Assembly (NCBI RefSeq): GCF_008369165.1 | Contig: NZ_VOBA01000001.1 | Coordinates: 744,001 to 808,000, forward strand | Reading direction: 5' to 3' | Length of the DNA: 64,000 nt | From: Dietzia sp. ANT_WB102 | Lineage (GTDB): Bacteria; Actinomycetota; Actinomycetes; Mycobacteriales; Mycobacteriaceae | Shown here: piece by piece, positions 32,389 through 40,263 of the stretch | How positions within the stretch are numbered: position 1 is the stretch's first letter | How the letters are laid out: every line of letters starts with the position of its first letter | Made by a program: the position numbers and the translations under genes | The notes under the pieces: generated by a model | The model's input: only the letters and a program-made list of their open reading frames with translations | Told to the model about the DNA's origin: nothing | Databases searched by the model: none

Positions 32389-32436
32389 CCCGACGTGGAT
32401 CACCGCGCACTCGGGGGACGCCCGCGTCTCCGGTGC

Positions 32437-33093
32437 TCACCTCGCAACGGGGGGCGTCTCCGCGAACGGGCGGGTAGCGGCGAGGATGATGCGAACTGTC
32501 CGCTCGATCTCGTCGTCGGAGGCTTTTCGGCCCATCATCATCGGGGCTAGGAAGAGCGGCGCCACCAGCGCGTTAATGACTGCTTCCGGTGTGTGCTCGG
32601 CGGAGATTTCGCCTCGCTCGACGGCTCGGTGCACCATCTGCTGCCATTCGTGCCTGACCGGTGCGTATTGGGCCACGACCAGCTTGCCGAACTCGGGGTA
32701 CCGGCGGCTGGCGAGGAGCGAGGTGGTGGCCACTTCCACCGGATCCGCGGCGAACGTGGCGATGAGGTCCGCGAACTCGCGCACGTCCGTGGCCCAGGAG
32801 CCGGTATCCGGGGGTGATACCCGGCGGACATGCGTGGATAGCCCCTCCACGAGTACGTCCTCGGGCGTGGGCCACCACCGGTACAGGGTCTTGCGACTCA
32901 CGCCGGCGCGTTCGGCCATCTCGACCATGGTGAAGTCGATTCGGCCTTCCGCGAGAAAGGCCAGGCATGCGTCTCTCACCGACCGCCGCACCTCCGCACT
33001 CCGTCCGCCGGCGCGGGTGCGTACGCGCGCGGCGGGCCCGGGCTCGTCCGGCGTCGGCTCGCCGGGGTCGAGGGACTCTACCTGCGAATTCAT
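32437..33093 (-). CDS. TetR/AcrR-family regulator
   Basis: About 218 residues. The N-terminal HTH region 'FTMVEMAERAGVSRKTLYRWW' (residues about 51-71), cut here at its core, is a clear TetR recognition helix pair. The C-terminal ligand domain belongs to the TetR_C_11-like group. ATG 33093 is used because AAAGGA lies about 10 nt upstream; the frame runs back to 33117. It is divergent from the FAD oxidoreductase, and the palindrome CACAT-G-ATGTG at 33145-33155 between them overlaps the -10 of that operon, so it is the probable repressor. Confidence 0.85.
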   Translation of the reverse strand: MNSQVESLDPGEPTPDEPGPAARVRTRAGGRSAEVRRSVRDACLAFLAEGRIDFTMVEMAERAGVSRKTLYRWWPTPEDVLVEGLSTHVRRVSPPDTGSWATDVREFADLIATFAADPVEVATTSLLASRRYPEFGKLVVAQYAPVRHEWQQMVHRAVERGEISAEHTPEAVINALVAPLFLAPMMMGRKASDDEIERTVRIILAATRPFAETPPVAR

Positions 33094-33123
33094 CGCGTTC
33101 ACATCCTTTAACGACACAGGGTG

Positions 33124-33155
33124 TTGACTTTAGCGGGTGCGGTGCACATGATGTG
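33124..33155 (+). promoter_or_regulatory. Promoter with overlapping TetR-type operator
   Basis: TTGACT (33124-33129) and CATGAT (33147-33152) are separated by exactly 17 bp. The palindrome CACAT-G-ATGTG (33145-33155) covers the -10. The FAD oxidoreductase start follows at 33207 and the divergent regulator starts at 33093. Confidence 0.65.
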
Positions 33156-33206
33156 GGTCACACACTCCGCAACCTACTTCTGCGGGGCAGCCGAAAGGAC
33201 ATCACG

Positions 33207-34433
33207 TTGCCAGGCGAATCCAGGTACGACGTCGCCGTCGTTGGCGCAGGCCCGATAGGAGCGGCGACCGCGAGGCATCTGACGGACCGGGGGGCGAGAG
33301 TGGTCGTCATCGGCCCCGCCGAGCCCGACCGCTTCGACGATCACCAGGGTGTGTGGGCCGGCTACTACGACCAGGGCCGGCTGGCGCACGTCCTCGAGGT
33401 CCCCTTGGTGACGTCGATGTTGGCCACTCGATCTCTCCGCCGCTTCGCGGAACTGCGGGAACGCTCGGGTGTCACCTTCACCACCCCGACGCACTCGCTC
33501 AGTGTTCTGCCCGACGTCTCCTCGAGCGAGACCGGCTCGGAGTGGTTCGACAGGGAGAGGCTGATCCGCAACGCCGAGGACCTGGGGGTCGCCGTCTCGC
33601 CGCTCAGCGCGGAGGATCTGCGCCGTGACTACCCGCGACTGCGTTTCGCGCCCGGGCACGTCGGCGTGGTCCAGCGTGACGCGTTCATCCTCAACCCGCG
33701 CGAGTTGGTGCGTGCCGAGCTCGCCGCCGCCACGGCGGCCGGCGCGACCCTCGTCCGAGACGAGGTGGTCTCACTCGGGCGCACGGAGGATGACGACGAC
33801 GAGGCCGTTCAGCTCGTGGGGAAGTCGACAGCCACGTGGCGCGCGGACAAGATCGTGCTGGCGACGGGCGCCGGCACCAACGCCACCGGCCTCCTTCCGC
33901 GTCGGCTCCAGATGCAGACGTACGGCGCGACCGTTGTCCTGGTGGAGGTCGATGACCCGGCGACGGTCGACATGCCGGCGATGATGTACCTGAAATTCAT
34001 GGACGGGCAGCTCCGGTTCGGCGGCATCGTGATGTCGCCGCTGCGCTACCCGGATGGCAGGTGGTACATCAAGGTCTCGGGCAACAGTCTTCTCGACAAC
34101 CCGCTCGAATCGGCGGACGAGATCGCTGCGTGGGTACGCACCGGCGGCCGGGGCGCGGATATCGACGACACCTACGAGTTGCTGGCGGAGCTGATGCCCG
34201 ATCAGACGCTCGGGTCCGCGTTCACCCGGCCGTGCACGGTGTGCGATACCCCGACCGGTCTGCCGTACCTGGACCGGGTGGACGACCGGACCACGGTCGT
34301 AGTCGAGGGCGAGCGAGGTGCGATGGCCGCCGACGAACTCGGCCGCCTGACTGCCGAGTACACGCTGACGGGTCAGTGGAAAGACGGTATTCCGCACGAC
34401 GTCTTCCGCGCCCGCTGGGCCGACGATTCCTGA
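33207..34433 (+). CDS. FAD-dependent oxidoreductase (DAO-like)
   Basis: About 408 residues of the D-amino-acid-oxidase/glycine-oxidase-like group. The N-terminal dinucleotide motif is 'VAVVGAGPIGAATARHL'; 'DAFILNPRELVRAELAAA' near residue 165 is the usual substrate-domain segment, and 'KIVLATGAGTNA' near 220 follows. The start is TTG 33207 with GAAAGGA 7 nt upstream; the frame upstream to 32967 is antisense to the tetR gene. It probably oxidises an amine or amino acid. A saccharopine-dehydrogenase-like gene follows 54 bp downstream, so the pair may act on successive steps. The substrate is not known. Confidence 0.82.
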   Translation: MPGESRYDVAVVGAGPIGAATARHLTDRGARVVVIGPAEPDRFDDHQGVWAGYYDQGRLAHVLEVPLVTSMLATRSLRRFAELRERSGVTFTTPTHSLSVLPDVSSSETGSEWFDRERLIRNAEDLGVAVSPLSAEDLRRDYPRLRFAPGHVGVVQRDAFILNPRELVRAELAAATAAGATLVRDEVVSLGRTEDDDDEAVQLVGKSTATWRADKIVLATGAGTNATGLLPRRLQMQTYGATVVLVEVDDPATVDMPAMMYLKFMDGQLRFGGIVMSPLRYPDGRWYIKVSGNSLLDNPLESADEIAAWVRTGGRGADIDDTYELLAELMPDQTLGSAFTRPCTVCDTPTGLPYLDRVDDRTTVVVEGERGAMAADELGRLTAEYTLTGQWKDGIPHDVFRARWADDS

Positions 34434-34487
34434 CCTGCCGCCTCGACCCCCGCACGCATCCCCCACACACCCCAGGTGAGAACACAC

Positions 34488-35651
34488 ATGAAACTCGTCA
34501 TCCTCAGCGCCGGCTCCATCGCTGGCTCCGTCGCGCGGATCCTGTCCGCCACACCGTGCTACGACGAGCTGGTGATCGCGGATATCGACCTTGAGAAGGC
34601 GCAGACGATCGCCGACGAGGTGGGCTGTACCGCCGCCCAGTTCGACGCGGCGGACCCGGCCAGCATCAGGTCCGTCATCGCCGGGGTGGACGTGGTGTTC
34701 AACGCGGTCGGTCCCTTCTACCGCTTCGGTATCCCGATCGTGCGTGCCGCCGTGGAGTGCGGTGTCAACTATGTGGACGTGTGCGACGAATACGATGTGG
34801 CCGAGGAACTGATCCGGGACACCGAACTCGACGCGGCAGCGCGGGCCGCCGACGTCAGCATCGTGTTCGGCATGGGGTACGCCCCGGGCATCACGAGCCT
34901 GCTCGCCCGCTGGGCGACCGAGTCCATGGACTCGGCCCACAGCGTCGACGTCGCGATCGCCGTCCCCTATACGGTCAACATGGGGCAGACCATCAACGAG
35001 CACATGCTGCACTCGATGTCTGGTGATGTGGCGCAGTTCGCCGACGGGGCCATCGCCCACCTACCGGCATGGGGTGACCCCAAGTCGTTCACGTTCGGTG
35101 CCCCGTTCGACGTCACCACCCAGGTGGGCTACATGGGCCACCCCGAAGCCATCACGCTCGGCGCCTACCTGCCCGGCGTGGAGAACGCCTCCGTTCGATT
35201 CACGTGGTTCGAGCAGGAGGCCAACCGGCTCTGGCAGCAGTACGAGCAATTGGGATGGACCAGTCCCGAGGCGTCCGACGGCCTGCCGATGTCACCACGC
35301 CGGTTCTTGGCCCACTACATGGCGACCCCCGAGGCCGAACGCCGCCTCGCCGTCGAGTCGTCCGGCATGCCGGGCACGGTGATCCAGGTGATCGCCGAGG
35401 GAGCAATCGACGGCCAATCCGCCCGGGTTCAATTCGAGACCCAGGTGATCTACACGGGCCAAGGCGGGCAGGACCCCACACCGCACGCCGCCGCCAACGC
35501 CGTACGCGACATGCTCGAAGGGCAGATCACCCGTAGGGGCGTCATGGCCCCGGAGGCGTGTATCGATCCGGAACCCTTCGTGCGGAAGGTCCTGGGCGCC
35601 GTCGGTGTCACGCTCACCAAGCAGGTCTCCACCACGACCGTCGTCAACTGA
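34488..35651 (+). CDS. Saccharopine dehydrogenase-like NAD(P)-binding protein
   Basis: About 387 residues. The N-terminal Rossmann segment 'LVILSAGSIAGSVARIL' and 'AVGPFYRFGIPIVRAAVECG' near residue 80, shortened to its motif, are typical of saccharopine dehydrogenase/carboxynorspermidine-synthase-like oxidoreductases. 'YVDVCDEYDVAEEL' and 'GMGYAPGITSLLARW' follow. ATG 34488 has AGGTGAG 7 nt upstream; GTG 34476 is the alternative. It is the second gene of the TetR-controlled pair. The likely reaction is reductive or oxidative cleavage of an imine/amine adduct; the substrate is unknown. Confidence 0.82.
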   Translation: MKLVILSAGSIAGSVARILSATPCYDELVIADIDLEKAQTIADEVGCTAAQFDAADPASIRSVIAGVDVVFNAVGPFYRFGIPIVRAAVECGVNYVDVCDEYDVAEELIRDTELDAAARAADVSIVFGMGYAPGITSLLARWATESMDSAHSVDVAIAVPYTVNMGQTINEHMLHSMSGDVAQFADGAIAHLPAWGDPKSFTFGAPFDVTTQVGYMGHPEAITLGAYLPGVENASVRFTWFEQEANRLWQQYEQLGWTSPEASDGLPMSPRRFLAHYMATPEAERRLAVESSGMPGTVIQVIAEGAIDGQSARVQFETQVIYTGQGGQDPTPHAAANAVRDMLEGQITRRGVMAPEACIDPEPFVRKVLGAVGVTLTKQVSTTTVVN

Positions 35652-35671
35652 CCTCCCGCTGCACGGGATCG

Positions 35672-36301
35672 TCAGATGATCCCCAGCTCGTTCGCTCGAG
35701 CGACGGCAGCAGTTCGGGAGGTCACTCCGAGTTTCTGGAACGTATGCGCGAGGTGAGTCTTGACCGTGGCTTCGGACACGTGCAACAACGTGGCGGCCTG
35801 ACGGTTGGTGGCCCCTTCTGCAATGGCTTTGAGGACCTCGGTTTCCCGATCGGTGAGTGTGGGGTGCGGTTGACGCAGTTGCCCCATGAGCGTGGCCGCG
35901 ACCGTGGGTGAGAGCGCGCTCTCGCCGGCGGCAGCCGCGCGGACGGCGCCCAGCAGCTCATCGGGACCGGCGTCTTTGAGGAGGTAACCGCACGCTCCGG
36001 CTTCGATGGCGCCGAGGATGTCCGCGTCGGTGTCGTGGCTGGTGAGTACCAGTACTTGCGGCGGGTCCGGGAGCGCGCGAAGGCTGGCTGTGGCCCGCAC
36101 CCCCGCCGTAGGGTCCCCGGCAAAGCGCAGGTCCATCAGCACCACGTCGATGTCGCCGAGCCTGCCCCGCTCGACGGCGGCATCGGCCTGCCCTACATCA
36201 GCGATCACCTCGATCGTGGGATCGGACGCCAACAGCGCCCGCAACCCGGTCCGCACCACGGCGTGATCGTCAGCGATGAGCACTCGCACCTTGGGGATCA
36301 A
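35672..36301 (-). CDS. NarL/LuxR-family response regulator
   Basis: A 209-residue response regulator. The receiver domain (about 1-120) has the acidic pair in 'VLIADDHAVVRTGLRALL', the phospho-acceptor Asp in 'VVLMDLRF' near residue 56, and Lys in 'LLKDAG'. The C-terminal LuxR HTH has 'LTDRETEVLKAIAEGATN' and 'VSEATVKTHLAHTFQKLG'. It starts with TTG at 36301 overlapping the histidine kinase stop, so kinase and regulator are coupled. The nearby divergent FtsX/ATPase genes are likely targets. Confidence 0.92.
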   Translation of the reverse strand: MIPKVRVLIADDHAVVRTGLRALLASDPTIEVIADVGQADAAVERGRLGDIDVVLMDLRFAGDPTAGVRATASLRALPDPPQVLVLTSHDTDADILGAIEAGACGYLLKDAGPDELLGAVRAAAAGESALSPTVAATLMGQLRQPHPTLTDRETEVLKAIAEGATNRQAATLLHVSEATVKTHLAHTFQKLGVTSRTAAVARANELGII

Positions 36302-37569
36302 TGGTCATTCTCCGTGTTCGTCGTCGGCAGAACCGCGGTCGGCAGTTCCGCGCGCACCACCGTGCCCTTGCCCAGCTCGGACCGCACGTCGAGAGTGCCA
36401 CCCAGGTCGTCTACTCGCCGCATCATCCCCTCGAGCCCGAACGAGGCGGCCGTGCGCGGGATGCTCACGTCGAAACCGCGGCCATCGTCTGCGACCTCCA
36501 ATGAGACTCCGGCGGGCGAGTCGGAGAGGGTGATGGCGATCCGGTCCGGCGAGCCGTGTTTGACTGCGTTGGCCAGCGCCTCCTGCGTGACCCGAACCAG
36601 CACTGCAGACAGTTCTGCGGGCGGTTCGGCGGCGAGCTCGGCGTCGACGTCCACCGCGAGCCCGGAATTCTCGGCGCGGCACCGTTCGGCGATGCGCCGC
36701 AGAGCGGCTGTCAGCGAGTTGCCGACGAGCGGCGAGGGGCGCAGAGCAGCGATCAGTCTGCGTGTCTCGGTGAGATTCTCGCCCGCGACCTCACGCGCCA
36801 GTCGGATCTGCTCGACCGCCGGATGCTGTGGGGCAGTGCGTTCCGCAGCGTGCAGCAACATCCCGATGCTCGACAGGCCCTGAGCCACCGTGTCGTGGAT
36901 CTCGCCCGCCAGGCGTGTCCGCTCGGCCTCACGACCGACCTCGCGCTCCCGGGCGGCGAGCGCGGTGCGGGTGGCCATGAGCTCGGCGATCACCTCGCGC
37001 CGGGACTGGGACTCGTTGTGCAACGCGCGGACTCCTGCGCCCAATCCGAGCGCGACGAGTGCGCCCACTGTCGGCCCGATCACCCCGGCCGGGGTGAAGC
37101 CGCGGTGTAGGCCCAAAGCGACCACCGCGATGGCCGCCAGCACCGCCACCGCCGTGGCGCCCGCCCACCCGCTGAGCAGGAACTGGGCCAGGAAGAACAG
37201 GGGGAAAACCAGGTAGGCGGCTTCGGGTACCTGCACCACCAGGAGGCCCCACAGGGCCAACACCGCGGCCAACCAGTACAGGCGCGCAACCCCCACCGTG
37301 TGGTGCGTGCGTTCCCACACCGTTCCCGCGAGGTACACGCCCGCGAACCCGACGGCAGACAGCACGGCAGGCAGGTTCGGCTCCCCCGCGGTGTCTCGGT
37401 GCGCACCGACCATCGTCAGGACCAACAGCGCGGCCACCAACGTGTGCAGGGCCACCTGGAGCTGCGAGAACACGGCACGGACCCCCGCTGATTCCGGTGG
37501 CAGCTCCGCGGGGGTCGCACGCAAGGGGGTCACTCTGCCGACGTTAATCGTCGCCACGCCCCTGGGCAT
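36298..37569 (-). CDS. Sensor histidine kinase (HisKA_3 type)
   Basis: About 423 residues. Four to six transmembrane segments occupy residues 30-165, followed by the dimerisation helix with the phospho-acceptor His in 'LAGEIHDTVAQGLSSIGMLL' (near residue 225), and a GHKL ATPase end with 'EALANAVKHG' and 'VADDGRGFD'. This is the DesK/NarX-like HisKA_3 class. No large extracytoplasmic domain is seen, so it is an intramembrane-sensing type. The start is uncertain: ATG 37569 is adjacent to GGAGG with no spacer, and a GTG at 37557 fits the ribosome site better. It is divergent from the FtsX-like permease. Confidence 0.88.
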   Translation of the reverse strand: MPRGVATINVGRVTPLRATPAELPPESAGVRAVFSQLQVALHTLVAALLVLTMVGAHRDTAGEPNLPAVLSAVGFAGVYLAGTVWERTHHTVGVARLYWLAAVLALWGLLVVQVPEAAYLVFPLFFLAQFLLSGWAGATAVAVLAAIAVVALGLHRGFTPAGVIGPTVGALVALGLGAGVRALHNESQSRREVIAELMATRTALAAREREVGREAERTRLAGEIHDTVAQGLSSIGMLLHAAERTAPQHPAVEQIRLAREVAGENLTETRRLIAALRPSPLVGNSLTAALRRIAERCRAENSGLAVDVDAELAAEPPAELSAVLVRVTQEALANAVKHGSPDRIAITLSDSPAGVSLEVADDGRGFDVSIPRTAASFGLEGMMRRVDDLGGTLDVRSELGKGTVVRAELPTAVLPTTNTENDH

Positions 37570-37687
37570 CCTCCAAAAGGTGGAGAACCCTCTCCGCCAT
37601 CCGTCCACGCACATCTGGCCTCATGGCCGATTCGGCAGAACACGGTCCAGACGAAGCTTGAGACATACCTTCACGAGAGGAAATTTC

Positions 37688-38743
37688 ATGTTCTTCGCAC
37701 TTCGCGACCTGCGCTCTGCCCGATGGCGCTTCGTACTCATCACAGGCGTGGTGTTGCTGCTGTCAGTTCTGGTGGCGGGTTTGCTCGGGCTCACCGCGGG
37801 TCTCGCGAACCAGAGCGTCTCCGCGCTGCGGGCACTCGGTTCGAACAACTCGGACTTCGTTCTCCCGGCCGACGACAAGGGGCCGATCGACCTCGACCGC
37901 GCCGCCCTCACCAACGAGCAGATAGCCGACGTCCGGGCGGAGTCCCCGTCGGCCGTGCCCGTGGGAATCGCCCGGGTCACCCTGGACAATGGGACCGAGA
38001 CAGGCGTCTCCGTCGTCGCCCTCGGGCTGGCAGACGAGGTGGGGTCCGTCACCCCGCCAGCACCGGGAGCAGTCTTGCTATCCGCTGGCGTGAGTGACGA
38101 GCTAGGCGGGAACGCCGACCAGATCAGTGTATCCGGAACCCAACTGACTGCAGCCGGGGACGCGGGAGATCTGTGGCATTCACACACCCCGGTGGTGGTG
38201 ACCGATCTCGACACCTGGGCCACCCTCGCCCCGCGCGGAGGAACCGCTACAGCGATGGCGGTCCCTGCGGACACCGTCAGCCAGAACGTCGCCTCGGAAG
38301 GCTCAGGCCTGACGTTGGTCGACTCGGACGGGCTCGTGAACGCCCTGCCGTCGCACCGGGCGGAGAACACCTCGCTCAACACGATGACGTACATGCTGAT
38401 CGCCGTCACCGCATTGGTCGTGGGCGCGTTCTTCACCGTGTGGGGCATGCAGCGTCGTCGCGACGTGGCCATCCTCAAGGCGCTTGGTGCGTCCACCAGA
38501 GCAGTGGTCCGAGATTCAGTCGGCCAGGCGGCCCTCGTGCTGGTCGTCGGCATCACGGGCGGGGTTGCGATCGCCGCACTCGTCGGCCTCGTCGCGGGTG
38601 GGGCCGTCCCGTTCGTGGTCTCCGCGAACACGACCGTGGTGCCCGCCGCCCTACTCGCGGTACTCGGCCTCGCCGGCGCGGCCATCTCGCTGCGGCCCGT
38701 CGTGACCGCCGACCCCAACTCCGCCCTCGGCGCAGCGCGATAA
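37688..38743 (+). CDS. FtsX/MacB-like ABC permease
   Basis: A 351-residue permease with one N-terminal transmembrane segment (about 15-38), a large extracytoplasmic domain (about 40-230) and three C-terminal segments: 'MLIAVTALVVGAFFTVWGM', 'ALVLVVGITGGVAIAALVGLVAG' region and the final one. 'MQRRRDVAILKALGAS' after TM2 is the FtsX signature. ATG 37688 has GAGAGGAAATTTC upstream. It pairs with the ATPase gene at 38850 and is divergent from the two-component genes. Such modules often sense and resist membrane-active peptides or antibiotics, which is inference here. Confidence 0.87.
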   Translation: MFFALRDLRSARWRFVLITGVVLLLSVLVAGLLGLTAGLANQSVSALRALGSNNSDFVLPADDKGPIDLDRAALTNEQIADVRAESPSAVPVGIARVTLDNGTETGVSVVALGLADEVGSVTPPAPGAVLLSAGVSDELGGNADQISVSGTQLTAAGDAGDLWHSHTPVVVTDLDTWATLAPRGGTATAMAVPADTVSQNVASEGSGLTLVDSDGLVNALPSHRAENTSLNTMTYMLIAVTALVVGAFFTVWGMQRRRDVAILKALGASTRAVVRDSVGQAALVLVVGITGGVAIAALVGLVAGGAVPFVVSANTTVVPAALLAVLGLAGAAISLRPVVTADPNSALGAAR

Positions 38744-38787
38744 GCCACCCGCGTTCGTCGGTCACCGCCAACGATTGTCGCCTCGTC

Positions 38788-38821
38788 ACTGCACCCCTCT
38801 TACTGCACCCCTCTTACTGCA
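38788..38821 (+). repeat. 14-bp tandem repeat between permease and ATPase genes
   Basis: The unit ACTGCACCCCTCTT occurs twice in full and a third time in part (ACTGCA). It lies in the 106-bp leader of the ATPase gene, upstream of its AAGGAG site. Copy number could vary by slippage; no coding role is seen. Confidence 0.75.
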
Positions 38822-38849
38822 GCACCCTCCCACGTCAAGGAGCACACCA

Positions 38850-39578
38850 ATGTCCAGCGCCACACTCGTCACCGCGCCCACCACCACCGCTCTCGAGATG
38901 GAGCAGGTTGTTCTCACCTACCCGGACGGTGAGAACCGGATCACCGCCGTCGACCACGTCGACCTCTCCATCGATCGAGGCCGCAGCCTGGCGGTGACAG
39001 GTCCGTCAGGGTCGGGGAAATCGAGCCTGCTCGCCGTCGCAGCGACACTGACCCGCCCAGAGCAGGGCCATGTTTGGCTGCGCACCCGCGATGGCGTGGT
39101 CGACCTGGCCGACGTGAGCCCCAGGCGTGCAGCTGAACTGCGGCGCACCGAGATCGGCATCGTTTTCCAGCAGTCCAATCTCATCGAATCGCTCACTGCC
39201 CGCGAGCAGCTCGAGGCGATGGCATGGCTGGACTCGAGGCCCTCGCGAACGCAGCGCCGTCACGCACGGCAGCGCGCGGACGACCTGCTGGAGACGGTGG
39301 GCCTGGCCGACGCCGCAGGTCGGTCGGTCGTCGCGCTGTCGGGGGGACAACGCCAGCGGGTTGCGGTGGCGCGGGCCCTGATGGCCAGTCCGTCGCTCCT
39401 ACTCGCCGACGAACCCACCAGTGCGCTCGACTCCGAATCGGGGCAGGCCGTCATGGACCTGCTCCTGCAGACCGCGCGCGACTTCGATGTGGCGCTGATG
39501 CTCGTCACCCACGAATCCGCCTTCGCCAACCGGTGCGACGCGCGAATCCATCTGGTCGACGGCGCGGTCGTCGGGTAG
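38850..39578 (+). CDS. ABC transporter ATP-binding protein (MacB/LolD-like)
   Basis: A 242-residue ATPase with Walker A 'GPSGSGKSSLLAVAATL' near residue 52, Q-loop 'GIVFQQSNLIESL' near 104, signature 'LSGGQRQRVAVARALM' near 163, Walker B 'LLLADEPTSALD' near 182 and switch His in 'LVTHES'. It powers the FtsX-like permease encoded just upstream. ATG 38850 has AAGGAG about 6 nt upstream; the longer frame from 38775 includes a tandem repeat and is not used. Confidence 0.9.
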   Translation: MSSATLVTAPTTTALEMEQVVLTYPDGENRITAVDHVDLSIDRGRSLAVTGPSGSGKSSLLAVAATLTRPEQGHVWLRTRDGVVDLADVSPRRAAELRRTEIGIVFQQSNLIESLTAREQLEAMAWLDSRPSRTQRRHARQRADDLLETVGLADAAGRSVVALSGGQRQRVAVARALMASPSLLLADEPTSALDSESGQAVMDLLLQTARDFDVALMLVTHESAFANRCDARIHLVDGAVVG

Positions 39579-39624
39579 TCCCGTCGGCCGGCTGCGCTGG
39601 GCCGGAGGGGCGTCGTTCCGACGG

Positions 39625-40263
39625 CTAGACCCAGTCGACCGACAGTGGTGAACGGCGACCCCAGCCGACGGTCTGCAACAACGGTTCGTCGAGGTCCAGG
39701 GCGGGGTGCCCGAGGCAGAGATAGGCAAGGGGCCGCGCGCCGTGGGGGAGGGGCACGCTCGCCGAGAGATGGTCGGGCTCGACGAGACTCACCCAGCCCA
39801 TCCCCAGTCCTTCGGCGGTGACCGCCAGCCAGAGCAGGGTGATGGCGGCGACCACGCTGTACTCGGTGGCTGCCGGGACGCTGGTGGTGCCGAGCGTCGG
39901 GCCCACAGGGGGGACGTGACTGACCACCAACCCGACCGGTGCCTGGAGGATGCCCTCGAGGCGGAGTGAGTCGTAGAGTTCGCGACGCTCACCGTCGAAC
40001 CGTTCGGCTTCAGTGGCACGGACCTCCTGGAATCCCCGGTGGATGGCCTCGCGGACCGCCAGGTCCTGCACGACGGTGACGTGCCACGGCTGACTGAGCC
40101 CCACGCTCGGCGCGACGGCGAATACCTCGAGGAGCCGTTCGATGGTGGCGCGCGGAACCGGTGTGGGAAGAAAGTGCCGGTGATCGCGCCGTCTCGCCAG
40201 GACGCGCCACAACGCGTCGATGTCGGTCGCGGAGTCGTCATCCGGGGCATGGTGAAGCGTCAT
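39625..40263 (-). CDS. bluB: 5,6-dimethylbenzimidazole synthase
   Basis: A 212-residue BluB of the nitroreductase fold. 'RRDHRHFLPTPVPRATIERLL' near residue 27, cut here to its core, is followed by 'APSVGLSQPWHV', 'LEGILQAPVGLVVS', 'LWLAVTAEGLGMGWVS' and a final 'LCLGHPALD', in the order found in known BluB proteins. It breaks down FMNH2 with O2 to make the lower ligand of B12. ATG 40263 overlaps the cobIJ stop. Third gene of the cobH-cobIJ-bluB operon, so lower-ligand synthesis is under the same riboswitch as ring synthesis. Confidence 0.9.
   Translation of the reverse strand: MTLHHAPDDDSATDIDALWRVLARRRDHRHFLPTPVPRATIERLLEVFAVAPSVGLSQPWHVTVVQDLAVREAIHRGFQEVRATEAERFDGERRELYDSLRLEGILQAPVGLVVSHVPPVGPTLGTTSVPAATEYSVVAAITLLWLAVTAEGLGMGWVSLVEPDHLSASVPLPHGARPLAYLCLGHPALDLDEPLLQTVGWGRRSPLSVDWV

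Noticed and set aside
38788-38821. CRISPR array
   Set aside because: Only a short direct tandem repeat without spacers; no array with regular spacers was seen anywhere in the window.
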